A stretch of 64,000 nt of DNA from NCBI GenBank assembly GCA_963735065.1, contig CAVTJL010000001.1, positions 2,542,001 through 2,606,000 on the forward strand, read 5' to 3'. The notes beneath the pieces were generated by a model. That model worked only from the letters and a program-made list of their open reading frames with translations, made no database searches and was not told where the DNA came from. Shown piece by piece: positions 27,365 through 36,253 of this stretch. How positions within the stretch are numbered: the first letter of the stretch is position 1; every line of letters starts with the position of its first letter. The translations under genes and the position numbers were made by a program. Source of the stretch: CAVTJL01 sp963735065 (GTDB taxonomy: Bacteria > Pseudomonadota > Alphaproteobacteria > Geminicoccales > Geminicoccaceae).

Positions 27365-28369
27365 ATGTCGGCACGGGTCGAGGCAGCTGGAAGCATCGGG
27401 ACGGAGGAGGTCCGCCGAGCCGTGCTGGCCAATCGACGTGGCACGAAGGCGGGTATCCTGACCCATGGCGCCACGCTCCAGTATCTCCAGGCGCCCGATG
27501 GCACGCATCTGGCGCTCGGCTTCGACACCGTCGAGGAGTACGCTGCCAAGCCCGGTAGCTTCGGGCAGACGGTCGGGCGCTTCGGCAACCGCATCAGCGA
27601 GGGGCGCTTCTCCCTCGACGGCAAGACCTACCAGCTGGCCAAGAACCAGGGCGGCGTTCACCACCTGCACGGCGGCAACCGCGGCTTCGGCAAGCGTCCG
27701 TGGGCCGCGGAGGTCGATGACGCCCGTAACGCCGCCACCTTCACGCTTCACTCGAAGGACGGCGATGAGAACTATCCCGGCGCGCTCGATGCTACCTGCA
27801 CCTACGAGCTCACCGAGGACGACGTGCTGCGCATCGAGATGGTGGCCACCACCGACGCGCCGACGCCGATCAATCTCGTTCATCACACTTACTGGACGAT
27901 GACCGGCAGCGGTAGCATCGACGCCCAGCGTCTCGAGCTCGCGGCCGAGAGCTATCTCGAAACCGATGACCAGGGCATCCCCACCGGCCGCATCCTGCCG
28001 GTGGCGCAAGGGGCCTTCGACTTCCGCAGTCTCCGGCGCCTCGACCATGCAGGGCCTCCGGAGATCGACCATTGCTTCGTGGTGTCGGGCGGCACGGGCA
28101 TGCGGCGGGTGGCGCTACTGGAAGATCCGGCCAGCGGCCGGGCGCTCGAGCTCTACGCGAACCAGCCGGGTGTCCAGGTCTACTCCGCCATCAAGGTCGA
28201 CACCGGCGGTCGCGACGGAACCCACTACGGGCCGCGGTGCGGCCTCTGCCTCGAGACCGAGGCCTTCCCCGATGCGCCGAACCACCCCGAGTTTCCGAGC
28301 TGCATCCTGAGGCCGGGCGAGACCTACCGGCACGTCATGGAGCACCGCTTCCGCCTGCCGCAGGGCTGA
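27365..28369 (+). CDS. aldose 1-epimerase (galactose mutarotase)
   Basis: A 334-residue enzyme that interconverts alpha and beta anomers of sugars such as galactose. Family residues are visible: Arg in GRFGNRIS, the His of GGVHHLHGGNRGFGKR, the catalytic-type His in NLVHHTYWT, Asp in EIDHCFV and the catalytic Glu in LCLETEAFPDAPN. The ATG at 27365 is preceded by GGGGAGGGA. There are no other galactose genes nearby, so it may serve another sugar. It has no signal peptide. Confidence 0.9.
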   Translation: MSARVEAAGSIGTEEVRRAVLANRRGTKAGILTHGATLQYLQAPDGTHLALGFDTVEEYAAKPGSFGQTVGRFGNRISEGRFSLDGKTYQLAKNQGGVHHLHGGNRGFGKRPWAAEVDDARNAATFTLHSKDGDENYPGALDATCTYELTEDDVLRIEMVATTDAPTPINLVHHTYWTMTGSGSIDAQRLELAAESYLETDDQGIPTGRILPVAQGAFDFRSLRRLDHAGPPEIDHCFVVSGGTGMRRVALLEDPASGRALELYANQPGVQVYSAIKVDTGGRDGTHYGPRCGLCLETEAFPDAPNHPEFPSCILRPGETYRHVMEHRFRLPQG

Positions 28370-28375
28370 GCGGTC

Positions 28376-28780
28376 TCAGCCCTGCGCGGCCAGCCCGCCG
28401 CGCTGCTCGCCCGTCATGCTGCGGACGACGACACCGCCCGGCGTGCGGGCCAGCGTGAACTGGCGCGTGGCGAAATCGCTGCAGCCCGTGATCCTCGACT
28501 CGTGCCCTTTGCCGTCGATGGTCATGCCGCCACCACGCGAGAACGGCTGGTAGGTGTAGCGGATGGCCAGGACGAGCTTTTGAGGCGTGTCCTGAACGAC
28601 CGTCGCCCGCGTGATCGCCGTCATCTGAGGCGTGGTGCAGCTCGCATGCTGCTCGGTCGCGTGGGAGTCGTAGTAGCTCATGATCGCGAGCTGTCCGCCG
28701 GGCATGCCAGTGGGATCCGGTAGCGTTCCGGCACAAGCCACGAGCAGGATCGATGTCAGGACGGGGATGAGAGAGCGCAT
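28376..28780 (-). CDS. putative lipoprotein, unknown function
   Basis: A 134-residue protein with a lipobox: SILLVACAG at residues 10-18, with Cys16 as the lipidation site. The mature part contains two further cysteines (HASCTTPQ and ITGCSDFA) and short beta-type segments such as QKLVLAIRYTYQPFS. No family is recognised. The ATG at 28780 starts the signal; the frame is open upstream to 28876 but that part is not signal-like. It is convergent with the epimerase (6 bases between stops) and divergent from the FAH hydrolase. Confidence 0.68.
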   Translation of the reverse strand: MRSLIPVLTSILLVACAGTLPDPTGMPGGQLAIMSYYDSHATEQHASCTTPQMTAITRATVVQDTPQKLVLAIRYTYQPFSRGGGMTIDGKGHESRITGCSDFATRQFTLARTPGGVVVRSMTGEQRGGLAAQG

Positions 28781-28951
28781 GCCTTCATTCCTTGCTATGG
28801 CGAGCAGGACTTCGGACTGATCTCGTTCTTTTACGCGCCGGACGGAGCTTGGGACCATCCAAGCGCGTGCCCTCATTGCGCCATGGGGTGTTCCATGATG
28901 GTCGGTCCGCGGCTATAGGGCTGCCGAACGCCCAGACCGGAGGGAGGCAGG

Positions 28952-29794
28952 ATGAAGCTGTTGCGCTACGGGCCCAAGGGGGCCGAGAAGCCGGGCATGC
29001 TGGACGCCAGCGGCCGCATCCGCGACCTCTCCGGCGTCATTCGCGACGTCGATGCATTCGGGATCTCGCCCGCCGCTCTCGCGATGCTGGCCGGCCTCGA
29101 TCCCGCGACCCTGCCGCTCGTCGAGGGCAGCCCGCGGCTCGGTCCCTGTGTTGCCGGCACCCGCAAGTTCATCTGCATCGGCCTCAACTACTCGGACCAT
29201 GCGGCCGAGACCGGCGCCAAGGTGCCGCCGGAGCCCATCATCTTCATGAAGGCGACGAGCGCCATCGTCGGCCCCAACGACGATGTCGAGATCCCGCGCG
29301 GCTCGGAGCAGACCGACTGGGAGGTCGAGCTTGGCGTCGTCATCGGCAAGCCGGCCAAGTATGTCGAGGAGAAGGACGCCTACGACTATGTCGCCGGCTA
29401 CTGCGTCGTGAACGACGTGAGCGAGCGACACTTCCAGGCCCATCGGCATGGCCAGTGGACCAAGGGCAAGAGCAGCGACACCTTCGGCCCGACGGGCCCC
29501 TGGCTCGTCACGAAGGACGAGGTCAAGGACGTCCACGACCTCGCCATGTTCTGCGAGGTGGACGGCAAGCGGTATCAGAACGGCAGCACCAAGACGATGA
29601 TCTACAAGGTGCCGTTCCTTGTGGCGTACCTTTCGCAGTTCTTCACGCTCGAGCCGGGCGATGTGATCTCGACCGGCACGCCGCCCGGTGTCGGGCTGGG
29701 ACAGAAGCCGCCGATCTTCCTGAAGGCGGGCCAGACCATGCATCTCGGGATCGAGGGGCTGGGCGAGCAGACGCAGAAGGTCGTTCAGGGCTGA
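28952..29794 (+). CDS. fumarylacetoacetate hydrolase family protein
   Basis: A 280-residue FAH-fold protein. Signature blocks are CIGLNYSDHAAE (about residues 73-84), TDWEVELGVVIG with the metal-ligand glutamates (about 124-135), NDVSERHFQAHR and the C-terminal DVISTGTPPGVGLG. The arrangement is like 2-keto-3-deoxy acid dehydratases/hydrolases and ureidoglycolate lyase-like enzymes, which act on 2-oxo acids with Mg or Mn. GGAGGGAGG before the ATG is a strong ribosome-binding site. It is a single gene with its own terminator-like hairpin downstream. Confidence 0.9.
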   Translation: MKLLRYGPKGAEKPGMLDASGRIRDLSGVIRDVDAFGISPAALAMLAGLDPATLPLVEGSPRLGPCVAGTRKFICIGLNYSDHAAETGAKVPPEPIIFMKATSAIVGPNDDVEIPRGSEQTDWEVELGVVIGKPAKYVEEKDAYDYVAGYCVVNDVSERHFQAHRHGQWTKGKSSDTFGPTGPWLVTKDEVKDVHDLAMFCEVDGKRYQNGSTKTMIYKVPFLVAYLSQFFTLEPGDVISTGTPPGVGLGQKPPIFLKAGQTMHLGIEGLGEQTQKVVQG

Positions 29795-29846
29795 TCGGTG
29801 GCTGGTGGAGGCAGGGCGTCTTCCACCACCGCTTCGTGCGCATCCT

Positions 29847-29892
29847 GTCTCGGGCACACCATCGTGGAGGTGCCCGAGACGATCGCTTCTTT
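29847..29892 (+). terminator. terminator after the FAH-family gene
   Basis: A perfect 11-base stem GTCTCGGGCAC (29847-29857) / GTGCCCGAGAC (29870-29880) with a 12-base loop, followed by GATCGCTTCTTT. The T-rich tail and position 53 bases after the stop fit an intrinsic terminator. The rest of 29893-30049 shows no further gene. Confidence 0.65.
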
Positions 29893-30049
29893 AGCCGAGG
29901 TAGTCGGGACGCTACCCGAGCTGATCTCCCCTGGTCGAGCCTGTCCGCGGTGTCGACAGCGCGGCCTCAGGCCTTGCGCGCGAGGAAGACAATACAGGGA
30001 TCGGCGCTGCGCTTTTGCCTGGAGCAAGCCAGCGCAGGGAGCGCGTGGC

Positions 30050-30283
30050 CTAGGCTGATCTCGCATCTGGAGGCCGGCGCGACTCACGAGTGCGACCCAT
30101 CGACACAGACTCTGCCGGGACTCGCATCGGACCTCTGAAGCGGAAATCGCGCTCGCTCGGCCCGTCGCCCGAGTCGTCCGTGCTCGACCTCCGTGAGCCA
30201 GGATCGCTATGACGATAGAGCACGCTGGCAAGAGCGAGGATAATCAGAATACCCAACCACCAGTAGGACTCGATCGCTTCCAA
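30050..30283 (-). CDS. small single-span membrane protein, unknown function
   Basis: A 77-residue protein. Residues 8-23 (YWWLGILIILALASVL after the first six residues) form one membrane segment, followed by a polar, arginine- and serine-rich tail of about 50 residues that is probably cytoplasmic by the positive-inside rule. The start is TTG, supported by GGGAGG about 8 bases upstream and by the protein starting right before the membrane segment. No family is recognised. Short and low in complexity, so it remains tentative. Confidence 0.45.
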   Translation of the reverse strand: MEAIESYWWLGILIILALASVLYRHSDPGSRRSSTDDSGDGPSERDFRFRGPMRVPAESVSMGRTRESRRPPDARSA

Positions 30284-30416
30284 ACCCGCCTCCCGAAGCC
30301 AGGATGCCTTTTTCCGGTGGGACTCAATTTCCTTAACGCCGCGCTAAGCATAAGGCGGGAGACGCGTCGTTGCACCATCAAAGATGCAGGACGAACAATC
30401 AGGTCGGCAAAAGCGA

Positions 30417-30986
30417 TCAGTCCCGCCAGCCGTAGGCGACCTCGCGCAGGCGTGCCCCGCCGATGACGCAGCTCGCCTCTCCGGCGAGCTCGCCGCCGAG
30501 GCGCTCGTAGAACCCACGCGCCGGGTTGTCGGCCAGAACCCAGACCAGGGTGTCGGCATGGCCGCGCCGCGCCAGCTCATGATGCACGGCGTCGAACAGC
30601 GCGCGGCCGATACCCCGGCCCTGATAGGCGCGCAGCAGATAGAGCACGTAGAGCTCGCCCGAGAAGCCCTTCAGCGAGCGACAGCGGCCGCCGCTCGCAA
30701 GGCCAACGATCTGCCCCTGCCAGACGGCGAGGAAGCCCCAGCCCCGGGCGCCCAGCGTGCGCCGCCACTGCCGCTCATGTGCGGAATAGGATAGCCCGTC
30801 CAGATAGGCTTGAGGGATGATCCCCCGGTAGGATTCGCGCCAACTATCCACCTGGACCCGTGCCAAGGCAGGGGCATCGAGGCTTCGCGCCGGACGGACC
30901 GTGAGATCCTCAGCGGAAGCGAGCGTTCGCCACCACATCGATTGATCATCCGCAACTCGAGGCGGGAGCCAGGAGAGCCCAGCCAT
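30417..30986 (-). CDS. GNAT family N-acetyltransferase
   Basis: A 189-residue acetyltransferase. The GNAT domain begins at about residue 28 (LTVRPARSLDAPAL) and the acetyl-CoA loop is YQGRGIGRALFDAV in the middle. ADNPARGFYERLGGE is the usual C-terminal part. The start is uncertain: ATG at 30986 or the internal ATG at 30938, both before the domain. The acceptor, whether small molecule or protein, is not predictable. Confidence 0.82.
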   Translation of the reverse strand: MAGLSWLPPRVADDQSMWWRTLASAEDLTVRPARSLDAPALARVQVDSWRESYRGIIPQAYLDGLSYSAHERQWRRTLGARGWGFLAVWQGQIVGLASGGRCRSLKGFSGELYVLYLLRAYQGRGIGRALFDAVHHELARRGHADTLVWVLADNPARGFYERLGGELAGEASCVIGGARLREVAYGWRD

Positions 30987-31029
30987 GCTGACTGGTCAAT
31001 CGGTTTCCCGAGTGACCACGGGCTCGGTC

Positions 31030-32202
31030 CTAGATCGAGAGGCGGCAACCGACCCAACTGCCGGTTCGGGCACTCTCGAGAGCGGCCTCGATCATGGCTA
31101 TTCCCCTGGCCCCGTCCTCCACAGTCGGGAAATCCAGCGCCAGCGGATCAGCCGAGGTGCCGGTGCGCCGGGCGATGATCGCGGCGGCGGCATCTCGATA
31201 GAGATTGGCGAACGCCTCCTGATAGCCTTCCGGATGGCCGATCTCGACGCGAACGACACGCTCGGCCTCGGCGCTGAGATAGCCGTGCAGGCGGCGTGTC
31301 ATGACCTGCTCGAAGCCTCCGAGCCGGCGGTGACGCAGCTCGTTGGGGCGCTCCTGCCACCACTCGAGGCCGCCCTTCTCGCCGAAGATGCGGAAGCCCA
31401 GGCCATGCTCGGCGCCGGCTGCGGCGTTGGTCACCCACATGCTGCCACGTGCGCCACCCGCCCAGCGCATCAGGACACAGGCGGCATCGTCGCTGTGCCG
31501 GCCGGGCACCGAGGCCCAGACCTCGGCCATGACCTCCTCCAGCTCCACCCCGCTCACATAGGCGCCCATGTGATGCGCATGCGAGCCGATGTCGCCGAGG
31601 ATCAGCGAAGGTCCGCAGCGGGCCGGATCGAACCTCCAGGCATCGCCCTGGCCCTCCGCCTCGACCATGGTGGCGTTGTGTCCTTGCACATAGGCGAGCT
31701 GGATCTGGCGGATCGGGCCCAGCTCGCCGTTGCGGACCATCGCCCGCGCCTGTCGGACCATCGGGTAGGCGCTGTAATTGTATGTGAGGCAGAAGACGAG
31801 GCCGCTTTCCCGCACCTTCCTTGCCAGCGCCAAGGCATCCGCGAGGCTGGTCGTCATCGGCTTGTCGCAGATGACGTCGAGGCCCGCATCCAGCGCCGCC
31901 ACCGCCTGCCCATAGTGGTCGCCATTGGGCGTCATGATCGCAACGGCGTCGATGCCGTCGGAGCGTGCTGCCTCCCCAGCCAGCATCGCCTCGACCGTGG
32001 GATAGGCCCGGTCCGGGACGATGCCGATCGCGACGGCTGCCGCGCGGCCGCGCCCCGGGTCTGACGAGAGGACGCCGGCCTCGATCGTGAAGAGGTCGTC
32101 CAGGCGTGCGGCGGTGCGGTGGATGGGGCCGATGAAGCCACGACTGCCGCCGATCACGCCGAGCCGCAGCCGGCGGCCAAGTGCTGCCAGTGCCGGGTTC
32201 AT
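31030..32202 (-). CDS. Gfo/Idh/MocA family oxidoreductase (fourth copy)
   Basis: A 390-residue NAD(P)-dependent oxidoreductase. The cofactor motif is GVIGGSRGFIGPIH, CDKPM lies at about residue 104, and GDIGSHAHHMGAYVSG carries the conserved histidines of the substrate domain. The ATG at 32202 is chosen because AAGGAGGTG lies 4 bases upstream, a near-perfect Shine-Dalgarno; an earlier ATG at 32220 is in the leader. It is separate from the three-gene oxidoreductase set at 22.3-25.4 kb and divergent from olsB. The sugar-type substrate is unknown. Confidence 0.88.
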   Translation of the reverse strand: MNPALAALGRRLRLGVIGGSRGFIGPIHRTAARLDDLFTIEAGVLSSDPGRGRAAAVAIGIVPDRAYPTVEAMLAGEAARSDGIDAVAIMTPNGDHYGQAVAALDAGLDVICDKPMTTSLADALALARKVRESGLVFCLTYNYSAYPMVRQARAMVRNGELGPIRQIQLAYVQGHNATMVEAEGQGDAWRFDPARCGPSLILGDIGSHAHHMGAYVSGVELEEVMAEVWASVPGRHSDDAACVLMRWAGGARGSMWVTNAAAGAEHGLGFRIFGEKGGLEWWQERPNELRHRRLGGFEQVMTRRLHGYLSAEAERVVRVEIGHPEGYQEAFANLYRDAAAAIIARRTGTSADPLALDFPTVEDGARGIAMIEAALESARTGSWVGCRLSI

Positions 32203-32396
32203 GAGCACCTCCTTGACCATGTTTGACGCTCGATCCTAGCGCCCGGCCTGCCATTTGCCAGGATCGCGCCCCGCTGCGCGCTGTCATGAAGCTGCACACG
32301 CCCCGTCACGGCGCTGGCGCGGTCGGGCCATAGGTTCCCGCCCGTTAGGACCTTCCGCGGCCCCGTCCGGTCGCGCCCGGTGGCTGAGGAGGAGCG

Positions 32397-33197
32397 ATGA
32401 CGACGATCGTGCGGCTCAACGATCTCGAGCTTCGGGTGGCGACCGAGGCCGCCGAGCTCCAGGCCGCCCAGTCGCTGCGCTATCAGGTCTTCTACGAGGA
32501 GATGGGGGCCGTGCCGGATCCGGCGGCCCGGCGCAGCCGTCGCGACGTCGATCCGTTCGACGCCCACGCCGAGCATCTGATCGTGATCGATCATGCCCGC
32601 TCCACGCCCTTGAGGCCTCACGTCGTCGGCTGCTACCGGATGCTGCGCGAGAGCGTGGCAGGTCGGATCGGGGGCTTTTACACGTCCGCCGAGTACGATC
32701 TCTCGGGCGTCACCGACCGCCGCGGTGAGATCCTCGAGCTGGGCCGCTCCTGCGTCGCGCGCGAGTATCGAAGCGGCCTTGTGATGCAGCTTTTGTGGAA
32801 GGGCATAGCAGAGCTGTCCGAGCAGTTCGGCAGCGGCTTGATGCTGGGCTGCGCCAGCCTGCCCGGCACGGACGTCGCTGCCGTCGCGGCGCAGATCCGC
32901 TACCTGCACGAGCGCCATCTGGCGCCGATCGGCCTTCGGCCCTGCGCGCTTGCCCACCGGCGCATCGCCCACGAGCCTTTCGGCATCGATGGCTACAGCC
33001 CTGAGAGAGCCTTTCGCTCGCTCCCACCGCTCCTCAAGGCCTATCTACGCGTGGGCGCGATGATCGGCGAGGGCGGCGTGCTGGATGAGCAGTTCAACAC
33101 GATCGACGTCTGCATCGTGCTGCCGTCCGAGCGGATCGAGCGGCGCTACCTCAAGCATTATCGGCAGGAGCGCACGGACGATCCGGTGGCCGCCTGA
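32397..33197 (+). CDS. olsB: L-ornithine N-alpha-acyltransferase
   Basis: A 266-residue GNAT-fold acyltransferase of the OlsB family. OlsB transfers a 3-hydroxy fatty acid from acyl carrier protein to ornithine, the first step of ornithine lipid synthesis. Visible family features are LRYQVFYEEMGA near the start, AEHLIVIDHA, GCYRMLRESVAGRIGGFYT and ELGRSCVAREYR. The olsA gene starts 4 bases after the stop, the classic olsBA pair. GAGGAGGAG precedes the ATG. Ornithine lipids replace phospholipids under phosphate limitation; no Pho box was searched for successfully here. Confidence 0.9.
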   Translation: MTTIVRLNDLELRVATEAAELQAAQSLRYQVFYEEMGAVPDPAARRSRRDVDPFDAHAEHLIVIDHARSTPLRPHVVGCYRMLRESVAGRIGGFYTSAEYDLSGVTDRRGEILELGRSCVAREYRSGLVMQLLWKGIAELSEQFGSGLMLGCASLPGTDVAAVAAQIRYLHERHLAPIGLRPCALAHRRIAHEPFGIDGYSPERAFRSLPPLLKAYLRVGAMIGEGGVLDEQFNTIDVCIVLPSERIERRYLKHYRQERTDDPVAA

Positions 33198-33201
33198 GAG
33201 A

Positions 33202-34023
33202 ATGCCGCTGGCTCTGTTTCGGGCAGTCTGGCGCGCCGCCGCCTTCGTCACACTGACCCTCGTTCTCCTGCCCTTTGCCGTGCTGCTTCATCCGCTGGGT
33301 GCGGCACCGCGCACGATTATCCGCCGCCTTTGGTGCCGCGGGGTCTGTCTGATCCTTGGCTTGAGGACGCGCCGGCTCGGCGAGCCGTTCCATGCCTGCC
33401 CGACGCTCTTCGTAGCCAACCATGTCTCCTATCTCGACATCTGCCTGATCGGCGGCTTCATCGACGCCACCTTCATCGCCAAGTCCGAGGTCGCGGCCTG
33501 GCCGCTTTTCGGTCTGCTGGCGCGGCTGGGGCAGACGATGTTCATCCGACGCCACTGGCGCCAGGCGCTCATCCAGCGCGACATGCTGGCGGAACGGATC
33601 CGGACGGGCGAGAGCTTCGTCCTGTTCGCCGAGGGCACGAGCACCGACGGCCTCGACCTCGCCCCGCTCAAGACCTCCCTCTTGTCGGTCGCGGAGCCTT
33701 GGATCCTGGAGCGACCGATCGCCGTGCAGCCTCTTACTCTGACCTATCTGAGACTTGCCGACGGCTCTCTCATCGATGCGTCCAACGCAGACCGGTATGC
33801 TTGGTGGGGCGATACCGAGATGGTGCCGCATCTGCTGCGCCTGCTCTGTCTCCCGGGCGCCGAGATCGTGGTGCAGCTCGGCGCGCCCGTGCTGTCATGG
33901 GAGGTCTCGAGCCGGAAGGCTCTCGGCCGGGCGCTGCACGCCGAGATCCGTTCCACGCTACAGGACGCTCGCGGTGCCGCGGTCAACGACGCCGTTCTCG
34001 TTCCCGCCCCACTCGTCTCCTGA
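33202..34023 (+). CDS. olsA: 1-acyl-glycerol-3-phosphate acyltransferase family, lyso-ornithine lipid acyltransferase
   Basis: A 273-residue membrane-bound acyltransferase. Residues 13-30 form a membrane segment; the catalytic HX4D motif is NHVSYLD (His74, Asp79), and the substrate block reads LFAEGTSTDG (about 140-149), with Ala where most PlsC proteins have Pro. OlsA adds the second acyl chain to lyso-ornithine lipid. Its position directly after olsB supports this role over general phospholipid synthesis. Confidence 0.88.
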   Translation: MPLALFRAVWRAAAFVTLTLVLLPFAVLLHPLGAAPRTIIRRLWCRGVCLILGLRTRRLGEPFHACPTLFVANHVSYLDICLIGGFIDATFIAKSEVAAWPLFGLLARLGQTMFIRRHWRQALIQRDMLAERIRTGESFVLFAEGTSTDGLDLAPLKTSLLSVAEPWILERPIAVQPLTLTYLRLADGSLIDASNADRYAWWGDTEMVPHLLRLLCLPGAEIVVQLGAPVLSWEVSSRKALGRALHAEIRSTLQDARGAAVNDAVLVPAPLVS

Positions 34024-34159
34024 CCGCGCCGCGCGACAGCCGCTCCCCCGTATCATGGGGTGACGCCTGATATGGGCGGCGCACTCGCCTCTCGCTTGAG
34101 GCAAGGCATCGCAGCTAAACTGCGGGAGAGCAAGTTCGGGCGGACGGGGGAAACCTGCC

Positions 34160-35983
34160 ATGTGCGGCATTGTCGGTGTCATTGGCAAGGGTGACGCGGC
34201 CCCGCTTCTCCTCGAGGTGCTGCGGCGGCTCGAGTACCGCGGCTACGACAGCGCGGGAATAGCGACGCTCGTCGATGGGCGAGTCGAGCGGCGCCGCGTG
34301 CAGGGCAAGCTCGACCAGCTCGCTGCATGCCTCACGGAGACGCCGCTGGCCGGACGTACCGGGATCGGCCATACGCGCTGGGCGACGCACGGCGCTCCGA
34401 CCGAGACCAACGCCCATCCGCACATCGCCCAAGGTGTGGCTGTGGTGCACAACGGCATCATCGAGAACTTTCAGGCCCTGCGTGCCGAGCTCGTCGCCAA
34501 GGGACGCGAGTTCGCCACCCAGACCGACACCGAGGTCGTGCCCCAGCTGATCAGCACCTACCTCGCCCGAGGCCTTCGCCCCGAGGAGGCCGCCGCGGCG
34601 GCCGTCCGCCGCCTCGAAGGCGCTTTCGCGCTCGCCATGCTGTTCGAGGGACGGGCCGATCTTCTTGTCGTCGCCCGGAAGGGCAGCCCGCTCGCCATCG
34701 GCTACGGCGACGAGGAGATGTACGTAGGCTCGGACGCGTTGGCGCTGGCCACCCTGACCGACCGCATCCAGTACCTCGAGGAAGGCGACATCGCCTTCCT
34801 CCACCCCAAGGGCGCCGTGATTCAGGACGCCAGGGGGGAGGAGGTCGAGCGCCCGATCCGGCAGACGGCCTTCAGCGGCGCCATGATCGGCAAGGGAAAT
34901 CATCGCCATTTCATGGAGAAGGAGATCTTCGAGCAGCCGGCGGTGATCGGCGACACGCTCCGTTCCTTCGCGGATCCTCAAGACCACCGCATCACGCTGC
35001 CGAGCCTGCCCTTCGACCTCGAGCAGGTGCCGCGGCTCGCGATGATCGCCTGTGGCACCGCCTCCTATGCCTGCCTCGTCGCCAAATACTGGTTCGAGCG
35101 CCTGGCGGGGCTGCCCGTCGATTGGGACATTGGTTCCGAGTTCCGCTACCGCGAGATGCCGCTCGTCGATGGCGAGGCCGGCATCTTCGTCTCCCAGTCC
35201 GGTGAGACCGCCGACACGCTGGCCGCGATGCGCCATGTGAAGGCGCTGGGCCACGCGTCCCTGGCGATCGTCAATGTGCCAGAAAGCACGCTCGCCCGCG
35301 AGGCCGACGGGTTGCTGCGGACGCTCGCCGGTCCGGAGATCGGTGTCGCCTCGACAAAGGCATTCACGACCCAGCTCGCGACTCTCGCCTGCCTTGCCGT
35401 CGGGGCCGCCCGACTCCGGGGCCGCATCACGCCCGAGCGCGAGGCCAGCCTGACGCAGGCGCTGGACGAGGTGCCGGCACGGATTCTCCAGGTGCTCGAG
35501 GCGGATCGCGAGTTCGACGAGATCGCCCAGGGGATCATGCAGGCCCGTGACGTGCTCTATATCGGGCGTGGCGTCGCCTACCCGATCGCCCTGGAGGGCG
35601 CGCTGAAGCTGAAGGAGATCAGCTACATTCACGCCGAGGGTTACGCGGCAGGCGAGCTCAAGCACGGACCGATCGCGCTGATCGACGAGACCGTCCCGGT
35701 GATCGTCGTGGCGCCGTACGATGATCTCTTCGAGAAGACGGCCTCGAATCTCCAGGAGGTGGTGGCACGCGGTGGCCGTGTGGTGCTGCTCTCCGACGCC
35801 CGGGGCGTCGCCGAGCTCGGCGCCTACGCGTGGCGCGCCGTCACCCTGCCGACCGTCGATCCCTTCGTGGCACCTCTGCTCTATAGTGTGCCGATCCAGC
35901 TCCTCGCCTACCACACGGCGGTGCTGAAGGGCACCGACGTCGACCAGCCGAGGAATCTGGCCAAGTCCGTCACGGTCGAGTAG
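34160..35983 (+). CDS. glmS: glutamine-fructose-6-phosphate aminotransferase (isomerising)
   Basis: A 607-residue enzyme that makes glucosamine-6-phosphate, the first step of UDP-GlcNAc synthesis for peptidoglycan and lipopolysaccharide. Cys2, the glutaminase nucleophile, directly follows the start (MCGIVGVIG). The N-terminal glutaminase domain covers about 1-220 with RRLEYRGYDSAGIA and GHTRWATHG. Two SIS sugar-isomerase domains follow (about 290-420 and 460-590), with CGTASYA and TKAFTTQL. The C-terminus ends in AKSVTVE as in other GlmS proteins. It has full length and stands alone between olsA and mprF. Confidence 0.95.
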   Translation: MCGIVGVIGKGDAAPLLLEVLRRLEYRGYDSAGIATLVDGRVERRRVQGKLDQLAACLTETPLAGRTGIGHTRWATHGAPTETNAHPHIAQGVAVVHNGIIENFQALRAELVAKGREFATQTDTEVVPQLISTYLARGLRPEEAAAAAVRRLEGAFALAMLFEGRADLLVVARKGSPLAIGYGDEEMYVGSDALALATLTDRIQYLEEGDIAFLHPKGAVIQDARGEEVERPIRQTAFSGAMIGKGNHRHFMEKEIFEQPAVIGDTLRSFADPQDHRITLPSLPFDLEQVPRLAMIACGTASYACLVAKYWFERLAGLPVDWDIGSEFRYREMPLVDGEAGIFVSQSGETADTLAAMRHVKALGHASLAIVNVPESTLAREADGLLRTLAGPEIGVASTKAFTTQLATLACLAVGAARLRGRITPEREASLTQALDEVPARILQVLEADREFDEIAQGIMQARDVLYIGRGVAYPIALEGALKLKEISYIHAEGYAAGELKHGPIALIDETVPVIVVAPYDDLFEKTASNLQEVVARGGRVVLLSDARGVAELGAYAWRAVTLPTVDPFVAPLLYSVPIQLLAYHTAVLKGTDVDQPRNLAKSVTVE

Positions 35984-36097
35984 GCCTGATGCAGGCCAGC
36001 CCGGAGGGCCAGCGGAACCCGACCTTCGCGGGAGGATAAGAGGTTCGGGCCTGTTCCTGTGGCGCCAAGGCTCGCGTCTGGTGCCGGGGTCGACTAT

Positions 36098-36124
36098 CTA
36101 GGGCGTCGTCGCGGGCCGCCCTAG
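36098..36124. terminator. hairpin between glmS and mprF
   Basis: A perfect 8-base stem CTAGGGCG (36098-36105) / CGCCCTAG (36117-36124) with an 11-base loop, 115 bases after glmS and 130 bases before mprF. It may be the glmS terminator or a regulatory site for mprF. No T tract follows. Confidence 0.35.
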
Positions 36125-36253
36125 CGTCGGCGCGCTCTCACGGATCCCGGGATACCGCCTCATGAGCTGGAGTTCGCCAGGCTTGGTCGCTGCCGTGGCC
36201 GCTCTCCACGTCGCTCTCGAGGCGGTCGGCTGCCGCTCGGACGCCCGCCGGTC

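Noticed and set aside
35984..36253. A gene between glmS and mprF
   Set aside because: No frame here has protein-like features; the stretch holds only a short hairpin at 36098-36124.
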